A stretch of DNA of 64,000 nt from Croceivirga sp. (GCA_028284285.1 JANQSA010000001.1:434001-498000); one strand, 5' to 3'; positions 17,650-27,110 are shown, numbered from the stretch's first letter. The notes: generated by a model from the sequence alone, not told the origin. Program-made: numbers and translations.

Positions 17650-17934
17650 ATGCGTAATTTTTTAAAACTTCGTAAAAATCGCAGTTTTGAGTATAAGCCC
17701 AGATTCTACAAGGGTGAAGGTAATCCCTTTAAAATTGAGCATAAACTGGACAAATTTAGAACCACAGCCCAAAATCAAAGAGGATTAAAGAACAAGTTTT
17801 CCAATGCCTTTGAAGATTTGAAAAATGAGGGGGACAAAAACATGAAAATGCGGTTTTTGATTATTTTGGGTATTTTGATTTTGATATTTCTTTATATCAT
17901 AGATTTTGATTTGTCCATATTCTTTGGGTTCTAA
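17650..17934 (+). CDS. Small conserved-type protein with C-terminal membrane helix
   Basis: A 94-residue protein with a strongly basic N-terminal half (MRNFLKLRKNRSFEYKPRFY) and a C-terminal hydrophobic helix of about 20 residues starting at FLIILGILIL. Proteins like this, sitting between ribH and mutL, occur in Flavobacteriaceae and have sometimes been labelled riboflavin synthase beta subunit because of their neighbour. Nothing in the sequence supports that enzyme function. The stop overlaps the mutL start by one base (TAATG), so the two are co-translated. Confidence 0.8.
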   Translation: MRNFLKLRKNRSFEYKPRFYKGEGNPFKIEHKLDKFRTTAQNQRGLKNKFSNAFEDLKNEGDKNMKMRFLIILGILILIFLYIIDFDLSIFFGF

Positions 17935-19775
17935 TGGCAGACATTATCAAATTGTTGCCCGACCATGTGGCCAATCAAATAGCAGCTGGTGAAGTGGTAC
18001 AACGCCCGGCTTCGGTAGTCAAAGAACTCCTGGAAAACTCCATAGATGCCGGGGCAAAAAATGTTAAGCTTATTGTTAAGGACGGCGGGAAGACGCTCAT
18101 ACAAGTAGTGGACGATGGTCTGGGCATGAGCGAAACAGATGCCCGCTTGTCATTTGAACGTCATGCTACTTCTAAAATTTCATCAGCTGAAGACCTGTAT
18201 AACCTACATACCAAAGGATTTCGCGGGGAAGCCCTGGCGTCAATAGCTGCTATTGCTCATGTAGACTTATTATCTAAGACAGAACAAGCAGATGTGGGTA
18301 CCCACATTAAAATTGAGGGTAGCGAAGTGGTATACCAGGAGGTAACCGTTACACCTAAAGGTACCTCCATATCGGTAAAGAACTTGTTTTTCAATATTCC
18401 CGCCAGACGTAATTTTTTGAAATCGGATCAGGTCGAATTACGGCATATTATTGATGAGTTTCAAAGGGTGGCCCTGGTGCATCCCAATGTGTCTTTCAGG
18501 ATGTATAACAATGGGACAGAGTATTTCAATCTGTCCGGAGAAAGTTTCAGGCATCGTATTGTCCATATTTTTGGAAATAAGATGAGTGAACGTTTGGTTC
18601 CAGTGGAAGAGGAAACCGAAACGGCCAGGATTAGCGGTTTTATTTGTAAACCGGAATTTTCCAAAAAGAGCAGGGGAGAGCAGTTTTTCTTTGCAAATCA
18701 CCGTTTTATTAAAAGTCCGTATCTGCATCATGCCGTGGTTTCAGCTTTTGAAGGGCTGCTTAAACCAGATACGTATCCCGGGTATTTTTTACAACTTGAA
18801 GTAGATCCCAAGGCGATTGACATCAATATTCACCCCACAAAAACAGAGGTTAAGTTTGATGACGAACACACGCTTTATGCCATTTTACGAGCTGCAATAA
18901 AGCACAGTTTAGGGCAATTTCATATTGCTCCGATAATCGACTTTGAACACAACCAAAACCTGGATACCCCCTATCAATACAAGACTAAAGAGGCACAATT
19001 ACCTACAATTACCGTGGACGCCGATTTTAATCCTTTTCAGGAAGGGAATTCTCGTTCCGGTTTAAAGGGCTCCAGGGCGCCAAAGAGTACAGAAGGTTGG
19101 AAAGAGTTGTATGATTTTGAGAATAGTAGTTTAGGGAATAGAGGTGTATTGCAGGTGGAGTCCGGTGTAGTTTCTCCTGAAGTTTTTGAGAGTGATGAAG
19201 AAAACCTTACCGTACAGCAGACTACGTTTCAGCTACAGCGAAAATATGTGATAAGTACTGTAAAATCGGGATTGTTGGTGATTAACCAAAGCCGGGCACA
19301 CCAACGTATTCTTTATGAACGATTTTTGGCGGAAATAACCGTAAAACAGGGAATAGTACAACAATTGCTATTTCCGGAAACCCTACAGTTTACAGCAAAG
19401 GAAATGGATACCTTACGATCCATGCAGTCTGAGTTATCCAATTTAGGTTTTGAAATGGTGTTTGATTCCAAAGAGCAGTTGAAGGTCACGGGAATACCTA
19501 ATATCCTTAAGGATGGTATGGTTGCCCAGGTTCTGGAAGATCTACTGGATAGTTATTCCGGTGAAAAGGGGATAGATCAAGCGTTCTCCCAAACAGAATG
19601 GCTTTCCAGAACCCTGAGCAAGTCTTTGGCCATTAAAACGGGCCAATATCTGTCGCCGGAAATGCAAACAGCTTTGGTGAATGACCTTTTTGCCTGTAAA
19701 GAACCCAAATTAAGCCCCTTTCAAAAAACAATCTACGTCATTATTGACGGCAATGAAATAGCGAATAAATTTTAA
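17934..19775 (+). CDS. mutL: DNA mismatch repair protein MutL with altered endonuclease motif
   Basis: A 613-residue MutL. The N-terminal GHKL ATPase is intact: ENSIDAGA, VDDGLGM, FERHATSKI and TKGFRGEALASIAA. A linker (about 340-420) and C-terminal dimerisation domain follow. The motif that in endonuclease-type MutL reads DQHA-x2-E-x4-E appears here as NQSRAHQRILYE starting at Asn451, so the first Asp, the His and the first Glu are all changed. A nicking activity therefore looks doubtful. The gene is coupled to the small protein upstream and is followed by two rhomboid genes. Confidence 0.96.
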   Translation: MADIIKLLPDHVANQIAAGEVVQRPASVVKELLENSIDAGAKNVKLIVKDGGKTLIQVVDDGLGMSETDARLSFERHATSKISSAEDLYNLHTKGFRGEALASIAAIAHVDLLSKTEQADVGTHIKIEGSEVVYQEVTVTPKGTSISVKNLFFNIPARRNFLKSDQVELRHIIDEFQRVALVHPNVSFRMYNNGTEYFNLSGESFRHRIVHIFGNKMSERLVPVEEETETARISGFICKPEFSKKSRGEQFFFANHRFIKSPYLHHAVVSAFEGLLKPDTYPGYFLQLEVDPKAIDINIHPTKTEVKFDDEHTLYAILRAAIKHSLGQFHIAPIIDFEHNQNLDTPYQYKTKEAQLPTITVDADFNPFQEGNSRSGLKGSRAPKSTEGWKELYDFENSSLGNRGVLQVESGVVSPEVFESDEENLTVQQTTFQLQRKYVISTVKSGLLVINQSRAHQRILYERFLAEITVKQGIVQQLLFPETLQFTAKEMDTLRSMQSELSNLGFEMVFDSKEQLKVTGIPNILKDGMVAQVLEDLLDSYSGEKGIDQAFSQTEWLSRTLSKSLAIKTGQYLSPEMQTALVNDLFACKEPKLSPFQKTIYVIIDGNEIANKF

Positions 19776-19778
19776 CCT

Positions 19779-20525
19779 ATGGGAAGACTCACAGAGGCCA
19801 TAAAGCATTTGATCATTATTAATGTGCTGTTGTTCATTGCCGGGATTACAGGCCTTGGAGATACGCTTTATCAATATTTTGCACTCTGGTTTCCGGAAAA
19901 CCCCAACTTCCAGTGGTGGCAGGTGGTGAGTCATATGTTCCTGCACGATTTCTCTGGTTTTTTCCATATTCTGTTCAACATGTATGCTCTTTGGGCCTTC
20001 GGATCGCCATTGGAGCGCATGTGGGGAAGGAATAAATTTCTGTTCTTCTATTTCTCGGCCGGGATTGGGGCGGCCTTATTGCATACCTTGGCGAATTACT
20101 ATTTTTTCAATCAAGGTCTGGATTTGATTGCCACTTCCGGACTTTCAAAAGAAAGCGTAATCGATATTCTGGCTTCCGGAAGGTATAGTCCGGACTGGTA
20201 TAATTTGGCATCCCAAGGGACCATAGATCGTTTTATGGCTTCCTTTAACGCTCCGGCCGTCGGGGCTTCCGGGGCAGTATACGGTGTATTGGTGGCCTTT
20301 GCTTTTATGTTCCCAAGGGCAGAGCTTATGCTGATCTTCTTACCGGTACCTATAAAGGCAAAATATTTTGTCCCGCTTTTAATACTCGGAGATATTATTT
20401 TTGGATTTAGTAATGTAAACACCGGAATCGCTCATTTTGCTCACGTGGGAGGGGCATTGATAGGATTTATTATGATGTGGTATTGGAAAAAGAATCAGTT
20501 TAACAAAAATCGCTGGGATAATTAA
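19779..20525 (+). CDS. Rhomboid-family intramembrane serine protease (first of a pair)
   Basis: A 248-residue membrane protein with about six to seven hydrophobic helices. The catalytic dyad is visible: GASGAVYG places the Ser at 164, and HFAHVGG supplies His222. The upstream HILFN segment at about residues 63-67 fits the oxyanion-side motif. A polar insert of about 40 residues (about 115-158) separates helices before the active Ser. Rhomboids cut transmembrane proteins within the bilayer; the substrate is unknown. It starts three bases after mutL and abuts the second rhomboid gene. Confidence 0.92.
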   Translation: MGRLTEAIKHLIIINVLLFIAGITGLGDTLYQYFALWFPENPNFQWWQVVSHMFLHDFSGFFHILFNMYALWAFGSPLERMWGRNKFLFFYFSAGIGAALLHTLANYYFFNQGLDLIATSGLSKESVIDILASGRYSPDWYNLASQGTIDRFMASFNAPAVGASGAVYGVLVAFAFMFPRAELMLIFLPVPIKAKYFVPLLILGDIIFGFSNVNTGIAHFAHVGGALIGFIMMWYWKKNQFNKNRWDN

Positions 20526-21404
20526 ATGGCAAACGGAGGATTACAGTATTATTTTGCCCGCTTGAGTATTTCGGAAAAGCTCATCGCTGTTAATGTGGCC
20601 ATTTTTATTTTAGCAGGCCTGGCTGCTGCCTTGTTTGGCGCTTCAACAGATACCGTTTTGTATTGGTTTGAACTGCCGAAGGACTTTTTCGCTTTTCTGG
20701 GAAAACCCTGGACCCTGGTAACGTATTCCTTTTTTCATGCCGGGATTTGGCATATTTTCTGGAATATGATAATGCTTTATTTTGCCAGTCGTATTTTCCT
20801 TAACCTTTTTGATAATCAGCGTTTCATCAATGTTTACTTTTTAGGGGTTATTCTAGGTGGGCTGGTCTTTTTGTTAAGCTATAATATCTTTCCGACGCTG
20901 CTGGACAAAAATACTGCTTTGATCGGGGCTTCCGCCGGGGTAACTGCTGTATTGATTTTTATTTGCGCTTACATTCCCAATCAGGAAGTACGCATCCTGT
21001 TCTTTAATGTAAAACTATGGCATGTTGGTGCATTTTTTGTGTTGGTAGATTTGATCCAGATCCCTTATGGGGGTAATATCGGCGGACGGCTGGCACATCT
21101 TGGAGGAGCGTTTCTCGGATACTTTTATGCCCGCCAGTTGCTAAATGGTAAAGATATTGGTGAAGGGTTTTCCCGGCTCCTGACGGGCATTGGGAATTGG
21201 TTTAAACCAAGGCAAAGAAAAGGACCGTTGAAAACGGTATATAGAAAGCGTGCTAAGGGAAAAGCCAAAGGCGACATAAATTACGACAAAGAGACGCGTC
21301 AACGGAAAATAGATGCCATTTTAGATAAAATCAGTAAATCCGGTTACGAAAGCCTTTCCAAAGAAGAAAAAGACTTTTTGTTTAAGGCGGGTAAGGAAGA
21401 CTGA
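20526..21404 (+). CDS. Rhomboid-family intramembrane serine protease with C-terminal cytosolic tail
   Basis: A 292-residue rhomboid. The active Ser is in GASAGVTAV (Ser136) and the His in LAHLGGAFLG (His191); HIFWN at about residues 76-80 is the oxyanion-side motif. After the last membrane helix a basic stretch (RQRKGPLKTVYRKRAKGKAKG, about 235-255) leads to a short helical tail (about 265-292) ending KEEKDFLFKAGKED. Such a tail occurs on Bacteroidota rhomboids. The gene follows the first rhomboid with no gap, so the pair may have arisen by duplication, although the two sequences are now quite different. Confidence 0.92.
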   Translation: MANGGLQYYFARLSISEKLIAVNVAIFILAGLAAALFGASTDTVLYWFELPKDFFAFLGKPWTLVTYSFFHAGIWHIFWNMIMLYFASRIFLNLFDNQRFINVYFLGVILGGLVFLLSYNIFPTLLDKNTALIGASAGVTAVLIFICAYIPNQEVRILFFNVKLWHVGAFFVLVDLIQIPYGGNIGGRLAHLGGAFLGYFYARQLLNGKDIGEGFSRLLTGIGNWFKPRQRKGPLKTVYRKRAKGKAKGDINYDKETRQRKIDAILDKISKSGYESLSKEEKDFLFKAGKED

Positions 21405-21423
21405 TTTTTTAAACAAAATGTAA

Positions 21424-22431
21424 ATGCTCCGCAAGTTAATTATTACACTAAACCTTCTATTTGTGTTTTTAATGCTGGGAATTGTGATCGCGTCGTACAA
21501 TTTTAGTGGAGCTTTCGGTTTTTTTTCTGTTCTCCAGCTTTTTACACCATTGATCTTTGTGGTGCATGTGTTTTTTGCCATTTTCTGGATGTTTAGGGAA
21601 AGGAAATGGAGCTTGATCTCTTTTGCCACTTTGCTGATTGCATGTGGTGTATTTGGAACGTTTTATAAGTTTGATCAAACTTCCAGCGTAAAAGGGGAAT
21701 TCTCTGTAATGAGCTATAATGTGATGGGATTTAACAGGTTTGGCTGGATTCCTATACCAGATGCTGGTGACAAGATTTCTAATTTTATACGAGAAAGTAA
21801 ACCGGATATATTATGTATTCAAGAGCACAGGAGGCTCCGTTGGAGAGATTTAACCCAATATCCCTACAGAACAGAGACTCCTTATAGGGTTTCAAGAAGT
21901 ATTCAAGCCATTTTTTCTAAGTTTCCAATAATTGATAACGGATCACTGAACCCTCCAGGTACAGGGAACAACATAATCTATGCAGACATAGTGCTTCAGC
22001 GAGATACTGTAAGGATTTATAATGTACATTTAGAATCTTTTAAAATAGTCCCGTCGGAAACTGATCTGTCCCATGAAGCATCCACAATGCTCTATCGCCG
22101 AATGTTGTCCACCTTTAAAGCGCAATCGGAACAAGCCATGATGTTGAAAAGACATCTTCAAAGTTGTCCCTACAAAATTCTGATTTGTGGTGATTTTAAT
22201 AATACACAATTTTCCAACGTATATCGGATATTAACTAAAGAGATGAACGATTCCTTTTTAACTGTGGGTAGTGGCCTTGGAAAAACGTATGCCTTGAATG
22301 GCTTACCTATGCGAATTGATTATATTTTAGCCTCGGACGCGTTTATTATTACTGCGCATAACAATTTTGATATCAAGTACTCTGACCATTATCCGGTAAT
22401 GGCTACTTTGAAGTTGAAATCCGGAGAGTGA
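21424..22431 (+). CDS. Endonuclease/exonuclease/phosphatase (EEP) family membrane protein
   Basis: A 335-residue protein with two to three N-terminal membrane helices (about residues 5-27, 33-55 and 65-80) and an EEP domain (about 95-330). Family motifs: MSYNVMGFN, ILCIQEH (the metal-binding Glu), ICGDFNNT and, at the end, IDYILAS with SDHYPVMATL. The fold hydrolyses phosphodiesters or phosphomonoesters. With membrane anchoring the domain probably faces the periplasm, where it could act on nucleic acid, lipid headgroups or inositol-type phosphates. It is the last gene of the plus-strand run starting at the TPR gene. Confidence 0.9.
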   Translation: MLRKLIITLNLLFVFLMLGIVIASYNFSGAFGFFSVLQLFTPLIFVVHVFFAIFWMFRERKWSLISFATLLIACGVFGTFYKFDQTSSVKGEFSVMSYNVMGFNRFGWIPIPDAGDKISNFIRESKPDILCIQEHRRLRWRDLTQYPYRTETPYRVSRSIQAIFSKFPIIDNGSLNPPGTGNNIIYADIVLQRDTVRIYNVHLESFKIVPSETDLSHEASTMLYRRMLSTFKAQSEQAMMLKRHLQSCPYKILICGDFNNTQFSNVYRILTKEMNDSFLTVGSGLGKTYALNGLPMRIDYILASDAFIITAHNNFDIKYSDHYPVMATLKLKSGE

Positions 22432-22460
22432 ACAACAGCGTTTCGTGATTAAATGTCTGC

Positions 22461-23093
22461 CTACTCATCTAAAAAAGATAAGTGCTGCCGCTTGAGGTAG
22501 GTTAGTGCATTACCGCCTTCGTTAAAAAGTAAATCCAAGGTGCTGGTATTTTTAATAAATCCATGCCTATCCCCAAATACCTGAATGTAGGGGGCTTGTT
22601 CAAAATGGAGGTTAGTTTTGGCATTGACCAAAAATCTGCCCTCTACTGCCTGGTTAACAGTAGTGGCATACCCCGTTGTTTTAGCGGTAGTAAGGGATAT
22701 TCCCATAGATTCCCATAGAAACCGTATACTTTCCCAGTTAAAATCGATAAGGAAGATAAACTGCTTTTCAAACAAAGGAGCTAAAGCGTCTTCATAGAAT
22801 TCGAAAAAAGGCGAGGTCCTGTAAGCGGTTTGCAGGGTGCGCCAGTGTTGTTTTTGCCATGAATACGTATTGTCTACCCGAACATCCCGGTAGGTTTGTC
22901 GTCCATAGGCACCGCCTACATGACGGATAGGAATAATAAGCTTGTGAAGCCCACGGTCCGTGCAAATATGGTATCGGTTCCGGTAGGTTTGTTTTTGAAA
23001 ATTATCGTGTATTTCCCAAAGTACTCCATGTTGTATCCCGGCGGACAAAGTGGCAACGTTTGGAAAACTGCTTGGATGGAGAAGGACAGGCAA
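22461..23093 (-). CDS. WbqC-family protein
   Basis: A 210-residue protein of the WbqC type. The opening VLLHPSSFPNVATLSAG and the next segment with DNFQKQTYRNR match the family core, and SWQKQHWRTLQTAY follows. WbqC proteins are linked to sugar or O-antigen metabolism in some bacteria, but the reaction is not established. The only sensible start is TTG at 23093, five bases after the lepB stop, so the gene probably depends on translation from lepB. The order parA-parB-DUF5683-dapB-lepB-wbqC is a known Flavobacteriaceae arrangement. Confidence 0.85.
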   Translation of the reverse strand: MPVLLHPSSFPNVATLSAGIQHGVLWEIHDNFQKQTYRNRYHICTDRGLHKLIIPIRHVGGAYGRQTYRDVRVDNTYSWQKQHWRTLQTAYRTSPFFEFYEDALAPLFEKQFIFLIDFNWESIRFLWESMGISLTTAKTTGYATTVNQAVEGRFLVNAKTNLHFEQAPYIQVFGDRHGFIKNTSTLDLLFNEGGNALTYLKRQHLSFLDE

Positions 23094-23098
23094 GGTAA

Positions 23099-24808
23099 TC
23101 AGGCAACTTTTTTAGCTTTTCTTTTTTTTCGGAAGAAATCAAATACAAACCAGCCTGCCAGGGCGATCAGAAAATACCGGAAGTATGAAACAGGTTCACC
23201 GCTTCCGCCAACGGTAGTGAATACCCTATCCCAACGCATTTTCTCATTAAATCGAATGCCGTCCTGGAAATTGTCAAAACTCAACCAAATGAAAACAGGT
23301 TTACCCACAATGTGGTCCTCTGCTACATACCCCCATGCCCTGCTGTCTTCGGAATGGTCACGGTTATCTCCCATCATCCAATAATAGTCTTGCTTAAAAG
23401 TGTAAGACGTGGCAGCAACACCATTTATAAATACGGTATCCCCGGTGACCTTCACTTCGTTTTTTTCGTAATCCCGGATGATCTTTTTGTAGAGCGGAAT
23501 AGTTTTATTGTTGATAGCCACTGTGGCTCCAGCTTCCGGTATGAAAATAGGGCCAAAATTATCTACATTCCATCTATAGTAGGGACTCTGAGGAAATACG
23601 TTAAAGCCCGGATCTCCTTTGGGCTCAATCTCCATAACCACAGAATCAATACGCTGATCGCTTTTAAGCCGAGCAACCATTTCATCTGTGAGATTAGCAA
23701 CACGTGCCCTGGAGGTTTCCTCTTTTAACCCAAGGCGAAGTTCCCGAATAACCTGAGTAGGGATGCCTTTCTTATCGGTATACAGCTCAATTTGTCCATC
23801 ATCGCGTCGGGTAGCTCCTTTTAAAAAGGGAGTAAGTTGGGTATATTGATTTTGATTCAGCGCCGGGGAGATAAATTTCCGGTCAAAATTATCTGCACCT
23901 ACTTCATTCAACAATCTACTGGATACCCCTTTACTACTGTAAACCACATAATTGTGCATCACTTTGGCCCGGTCGGAAAGTTGTAACTTCTCACCATTAA
24001 TGTGAACAAAGCCGTCAATTATGGCTAGAGAGTCTCCGGGAGTGCCTACACATCGTTTTACGTAGTTGGATTTTTTGTCGATAGGCTTTTCAACACCTTC
24101 CTCTGCTTTAAAGAATACCCTCACCGTATCAGCAGGCCAGCTAAACACCACAATGTCGTTTTTCTTTATTTTTTGAAATCCGGGCAATCTGAAATACGGG
24201 ATTTGTGGTTTTCGCAAATACGACCTGGTTTTAAGAACAGGTAAGGTATCATGCACCATAGGAGCGGCTACAGCGGTCATAGGAGCTCTGGCCCCATAAT
24301 GAAATTTACTCACAAACAAAAAATCCCCAATGCGTAGCGTACGTTCCAAAGAACCAGTAGGAATTACATAAGGTTGTATAAAGTAGGTATGTACAAAGGT
24401 GGCAGCTACTATTGCAAAAACTATAGAACTCACCCATTCGCCCCATCCGGTTCTGGGCTTTAAACTGCGATCCGCAAGATGCTCCGCCTCAGTGGCATAG
24501 TTCACATAGTAGATATAAAAGCCAAACGTGAGAATGACTACCCACGTCTGCCACAATTTGCTATGGCCAAAACTTCGGATCGTCTCTACCCAGATTACCG
24601 GGAACATCAACAAATTAATTATGGGGATAAACAACAAGAAAACCCACCATTTGGGGCGATTGATGATTTGCATCAAGACAATGCCGTTGTAAATAGGAAC
24701 TGCGGCTTCCCAGGCTTTTCTACCCGCCTTTACATAGAGTTTCCAGGTACCCAAAAAATGGATAATTTGCACCAATAATATGAATACAAGCCATTGTGTT
24801 CCGTCCAT
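23099..24808 (-). CDS. lepB: Signal peptidase I, long Bacteroidota form
   Basis: Inner-membrane protease that removes signal peptides, 569 residues, about twice the E. coli length in its soluble part. An N-terminal region with four hydrophobic helices (about 1-105, DUF5684-like) precedes the S26 domain. The catalytic Ser is Ser153 in PTGSLERTL, and the general-base Lys is Lys251 in YVKRCVGTPGDS. A long insert (about 265-470) separates this from the final MMGDNRDHSEDSRAWG box at about residues 488-503. A C-terminal membrane helix and a Lys/Arg-rich tail (FRKKRKAKK) end the protein. Confidence 0.95.
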   Translation of the reverse strand: MDGTQWLVFILLVQIIHFLGTWKLYVKAGRKAWEAAVPIYNGIVLMQIINRPKWWVFLLFIPIINLLMFPVIWVETIRSFGHSKLWQTWVVILTFGFYIYYVNYATEAEHLADRSLKPRTGWGEWVSSIVFAIVAATFVHTYFIQPYVIPTGSLERTLRIGDFLFVSKFHYGARAPMTAVAAPMVHDTLPVLKTRSYLRKPQIPYFRLPGFQKIKKNDIVVFSWPADTVRVFFKAEEGVEKPIDKKSNYVKRCVGTPGDSLAIIDGFVHINGEKLQLSDRAKVMHNYVVYSSKGVSSRLLNEVGADNFDRKFISPALNQNQYTQLTPFLKGATRRDDGQIELYTDKKGIPTQVIRELRLGLKEETSRARVANLTDEMVARLKSDQRIDSVVMEIEPKGDPGFNVFPQSPYYRWNVDNFGPIFIPEAGATVAINNKTIPLYKKIIRDYEKNEVKVTGDTVFINGVAATSYTFKQDYYWMMGDNRDHSEDSRAWGYVAEDHIVGKPVFIWLSFDNFQDGIRFNEKMRWDRVFTTVGGSGEPVSYFRYFLIALAGWFVFDFFRKKRKAKKVA

Positions 24809-24853
24809 TTGCTTTTTGTTTTTGAGACGCTAATTAACGGCAATTGTTACCAA

Positions 24854-25561
24854 CTACCCAATATTTAGCACGTCTTTCATAGAAAATACTCCGTTCTTTC
24901 CCAGGATCCATTCTGCTGCAATAATGGCACCCAGGGCAAAACCGTTCCGGTTATGGGCAGCATGTTGTATCACCAAATCATCTACAGCGCTGGCGTAGGT
25001 TATTGTATGGGTACCTGGGACTTCTCCCTCTCTTATCGCAGTGATAGGAATCTCATTTTCCGCGGCACCTACTAACTTCCAATTGATGTAGGCCGAATTT
25101 TCAATTATTCCTTCAGCCAGAGTGATTGCCGTACCGCTCGGTGCGTCCAGTTTCTGTGTATGATGAATCTCTTCCAGGGCCACCTTGTATTCTTTTACGG
25201 TATGCATCATCTTAGCCAAGTGCTTGTTTACCTCAAAGAAAATATTCATTCCCAAGCTAAAGTTAGAGGCATAGAGGAATGCGCCATCAAGCGTATTACA
25301 CAATTCAACAATGCTATCGTACTTTTCCAACCAACCCGTGGTTCCGGAGACTATCGGAATCTGGTGTTCCAGACACCATTTTATGTTTTCAAAAGCAGCT
25401 TCAGGGGTGCTAAAATCAATAGCCACATCTATTGTTGAATAGTCGGTGGTGGCCAGATCCTGAGGGTTATCAATTTTAGCTATTATAGAATGCCCTCTTT
25501 CTGCTCCTGTTTTTTCGAGCAGTTGCCCCATCTTTCCGTATCCAAAGAGTGCTATTTTCAC
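24854..25561 (-). CDS. dapB: 4-hydroxy-tetrahydrodipicolinate reductase
   Basis: Lysine and diaminopimelate pathway enzyme of 235 residues, slightly short for the family. The N-terminal Rossmann motif is GYGKMGQLLE. The catalytic region has ALEEIHHTQKLDAPSGTA, which includes the HH pair, Lys and the substrate-binding GT. The middle segment IVSGTTGW fits the NAD(P)H site. Diaminopimelate is needed for peptidoglycan, which fits its place beside signal peptidase in an envelope-related cluster. Confidence 0.95.
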   Translation of the reverse strand: MKIALFGYGKMGQLLEKTGAERGHSIIAKIDNPQDLATTDYSTIDVAIDFSTPEAAFENIKWCLEHQIPIVSGTTGWLEKYDSIVELCNTLDGAFLYASNFSLGMNIFFEVNKHLAKMMHTVKEYKVALEEIHHTQKLDAPSGTAITLAEGIIENSAYINWKLVGAAENEIPITAIREGEVPGTHTITYASAVDDLVIQHAAHNRNGFALGAIIAAEWILGKNGVFSMKDVLNIG

Positions 25562-25564
25562 CAG

Positions 25565-26206
25565 TTAAAATTTAACAACTAATGCCAAACCAAAGTTGGG
25601 GTCTCCGGTTATAGCATTTAGATCTAATGCAGGTTTAATGTCAAAAGCCAACCTGTCGCTCACATTGTACTGTTTTAAATGAGCATCCACATTGGCGTCT
25701 ATTATGTTCAACGCATAAAATCCAATCGTAACCACCAGCCAAAGATCCCGATTTCGTTGTAGACTTTCCTGGGCATTCTGCAGTGAAGAATCCGAGACAT
25801 CCGGTCCGGTTCCATCATTGTTAATATCAAAAAATTCGTCATCTGTAAAACCTGCTCTTCTACGCTTAAAAGCGTCCCGAAAACGATTGTAATCTGTATT
25901 ATTGATACTGTAATTGTAAATCCCCACCCCTATGGCTCCCCACACAAGGGGTAATTTCCAGTACCTTTTATTATAGATCTGACCCAATCCGGGGAGTATA
26001 GCAGAATAAAAAGCCGCCTTGCTTGGCGCTAAAGGATTTATCTCCCTTTGTACGGATATTTCTTCAACGGTAATGCCTTTTTGTTTTAAATCGGTTCTAA
26101 GAGAATCTGCGGGATTTTGCGCGGGAAGCGAATCATTTTCAACCTGGGAGAAACCAAAGACCGATATAAAGAGAAATACAATTAAAGTTAGGGGTGTGCT
26201 ATTCAC
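25565..26206 (-). CDS. DUF5683-type outer-membrane or periplasmic protein
   Basis: A protein of about 213 residues starting at GTG 26206. The start gives a signal peptide (MNSTPLTLIVFLFISVFGFSQ in two parts: hydrophobic core then FGFSQ) and overlaps the parB stop by eight bases; a longer ATG-like start at 26299 would run well into parB. The mature part has the family segment SKAAFYSAILPGLGQIYN and KRYWKLPLVWG, later DLWLVVTIGFYALNIIDANVDAHL. Function unknown; the family is typical of Bacteroidota and always near parB/dapB in this clade. Confidence 0.85.
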   Translation of the reverse strand: MNSTPLTLIVFLFISVFGFSQVENDSLPAQNPADSLRTDLKQKGITVEEISVQREINPLAPSKAAFYSAILPGLGQIYNKRYWKLPLVWGAIGVGIYNYSINNTDYNRFRDAFKRRRAGFTDDEFFDINNDGTGPDVSDSSLQNAQESLQRNRDLWLVVTIGFYALNIIDANVDAHLKQYNVSDRLAFDIKPALDLNAITGDPNFGLALVVKF

Positions 26207-27110
26207 CGGACAATAATTTTCTAAGGCGTTGGAATTCTTCTTGGGAATGGAAGGGAATGACAATTTTTCCTTTGCCAGATTCCGAAGCGGATATTTCAAC
26301 CTTGGCGGCTACATATTCCCGTATATGCTCCAGATGAGGAGATACAAAATTTGGAAGTGTTTTTGGAGCACTACTTTTCCTGGGACTACTCTTAACCGTA
26401 TTTCCTTCGTGATAAGATCTCACCAGTTGTTCGGTTTCTCTAACGGACAGGCCATCGGCTACAATCCGTTCATAAATATCGATTTGATCCTTCTTTTTCT
26501 CAATACCGATAAGCGCCCTCCCATGCCCCATACTGATGAAACCATCTCGCATACCGGTTTGGATGATGGGATGAAGTTTCAACAACCTGAGGTAGTTGGT
26601 TATGGTAGATCGCTTTTTTCCAACACGATCACTTAATTTTTCCTGGGTGACTTGAATTTCTTCGATTAGTCTTTGGTAGGACAGGGCAATCTCAATTGGG
26701 TCCAGATCCTGACGCTGAATATTCTCTACCAGGGCCATTTCCAAAGACTCCTGATCATTGGCAATACGTATGTATGCCGGAATGGTGTCCAGCCCCACTA
26801 TTTTTGAGGCGCGATACCGTCGCTCTCCTGAAACGAGTTGGTACTTGTCAAAATCAAGTTTCCGAACGGTAATGGGTTGTATGATGCCCAACTCCCTGAC
26901 AGAGCTTGCCAATTCCTGAAGTGCTTCATCACTGAAATTGGTACGTGGTTGAAAAGGATTCACTTCAATGGAATTCAAGTCCAATTCCACGACATTACCA
27001 ATAACTTTGTCGGCATTCTTATCACTTACCGATTTTATATCGTTTTCCGGATCTTTTAAAAGAGCAGAAAGCCCTCTTCCGAGGGCTTGTTTTTTTGTAG
27101 CCTTCGCCAT
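26199..27110 (-). CDS. parB: Chromosome partitioning protein ParB
   Basis: A 303-residue ParB/Spo0J. The N-terminal domain has the CTPase-type motif GERRYRAS and NPFQPRTNF. A helix-turn-helix follows (QRLIEEIQVTQEKLSDRVGKKRS read in pieces, about 150-175) and a C-terminal dimerisation region ends near residue 300. ParB binds parS sites and cooperates with ParA and SMC in chromosome segregation. I did not find a parS-like palindrome (TGTTnCACGTGnAACA) in the window. It abuts parA with no gap. Confidence 0.96.
   Translation of the reverse strand: MAKATKKQALGRGLSALLKDPENDIKSVSDKNADKVIGNVVELDLNSIEVNPFQPRTNFSDEALQELASSVRELGIIQPITVRKLDFDKYQLVSGERRYRASKIVGLDTIPAYIRIANDQESLEMALVENIQRQDLDPIEIALSYQRLIEEIQVTQEKLSDRVGKKRSTITNYLRLLKLHPIIQTGMRDGFISMGHGRALIGIEKKKDQIDIYERIVADGLSVRETEQLVRSYHEGNTVKSSPRKSSAPKTLPNFVSPHLEHIREYVAAKVEISASESGKGKIVIPFHSQEEFQRLRKLLSGE

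Noticed and set aside
17650-17934. Riboflavin synthase beta-subunit label for the small protein after ribH
   Set aside because: The true lumazine synthase is the gene before it. This protein is basic with a membrane helix and no enzyme motif.
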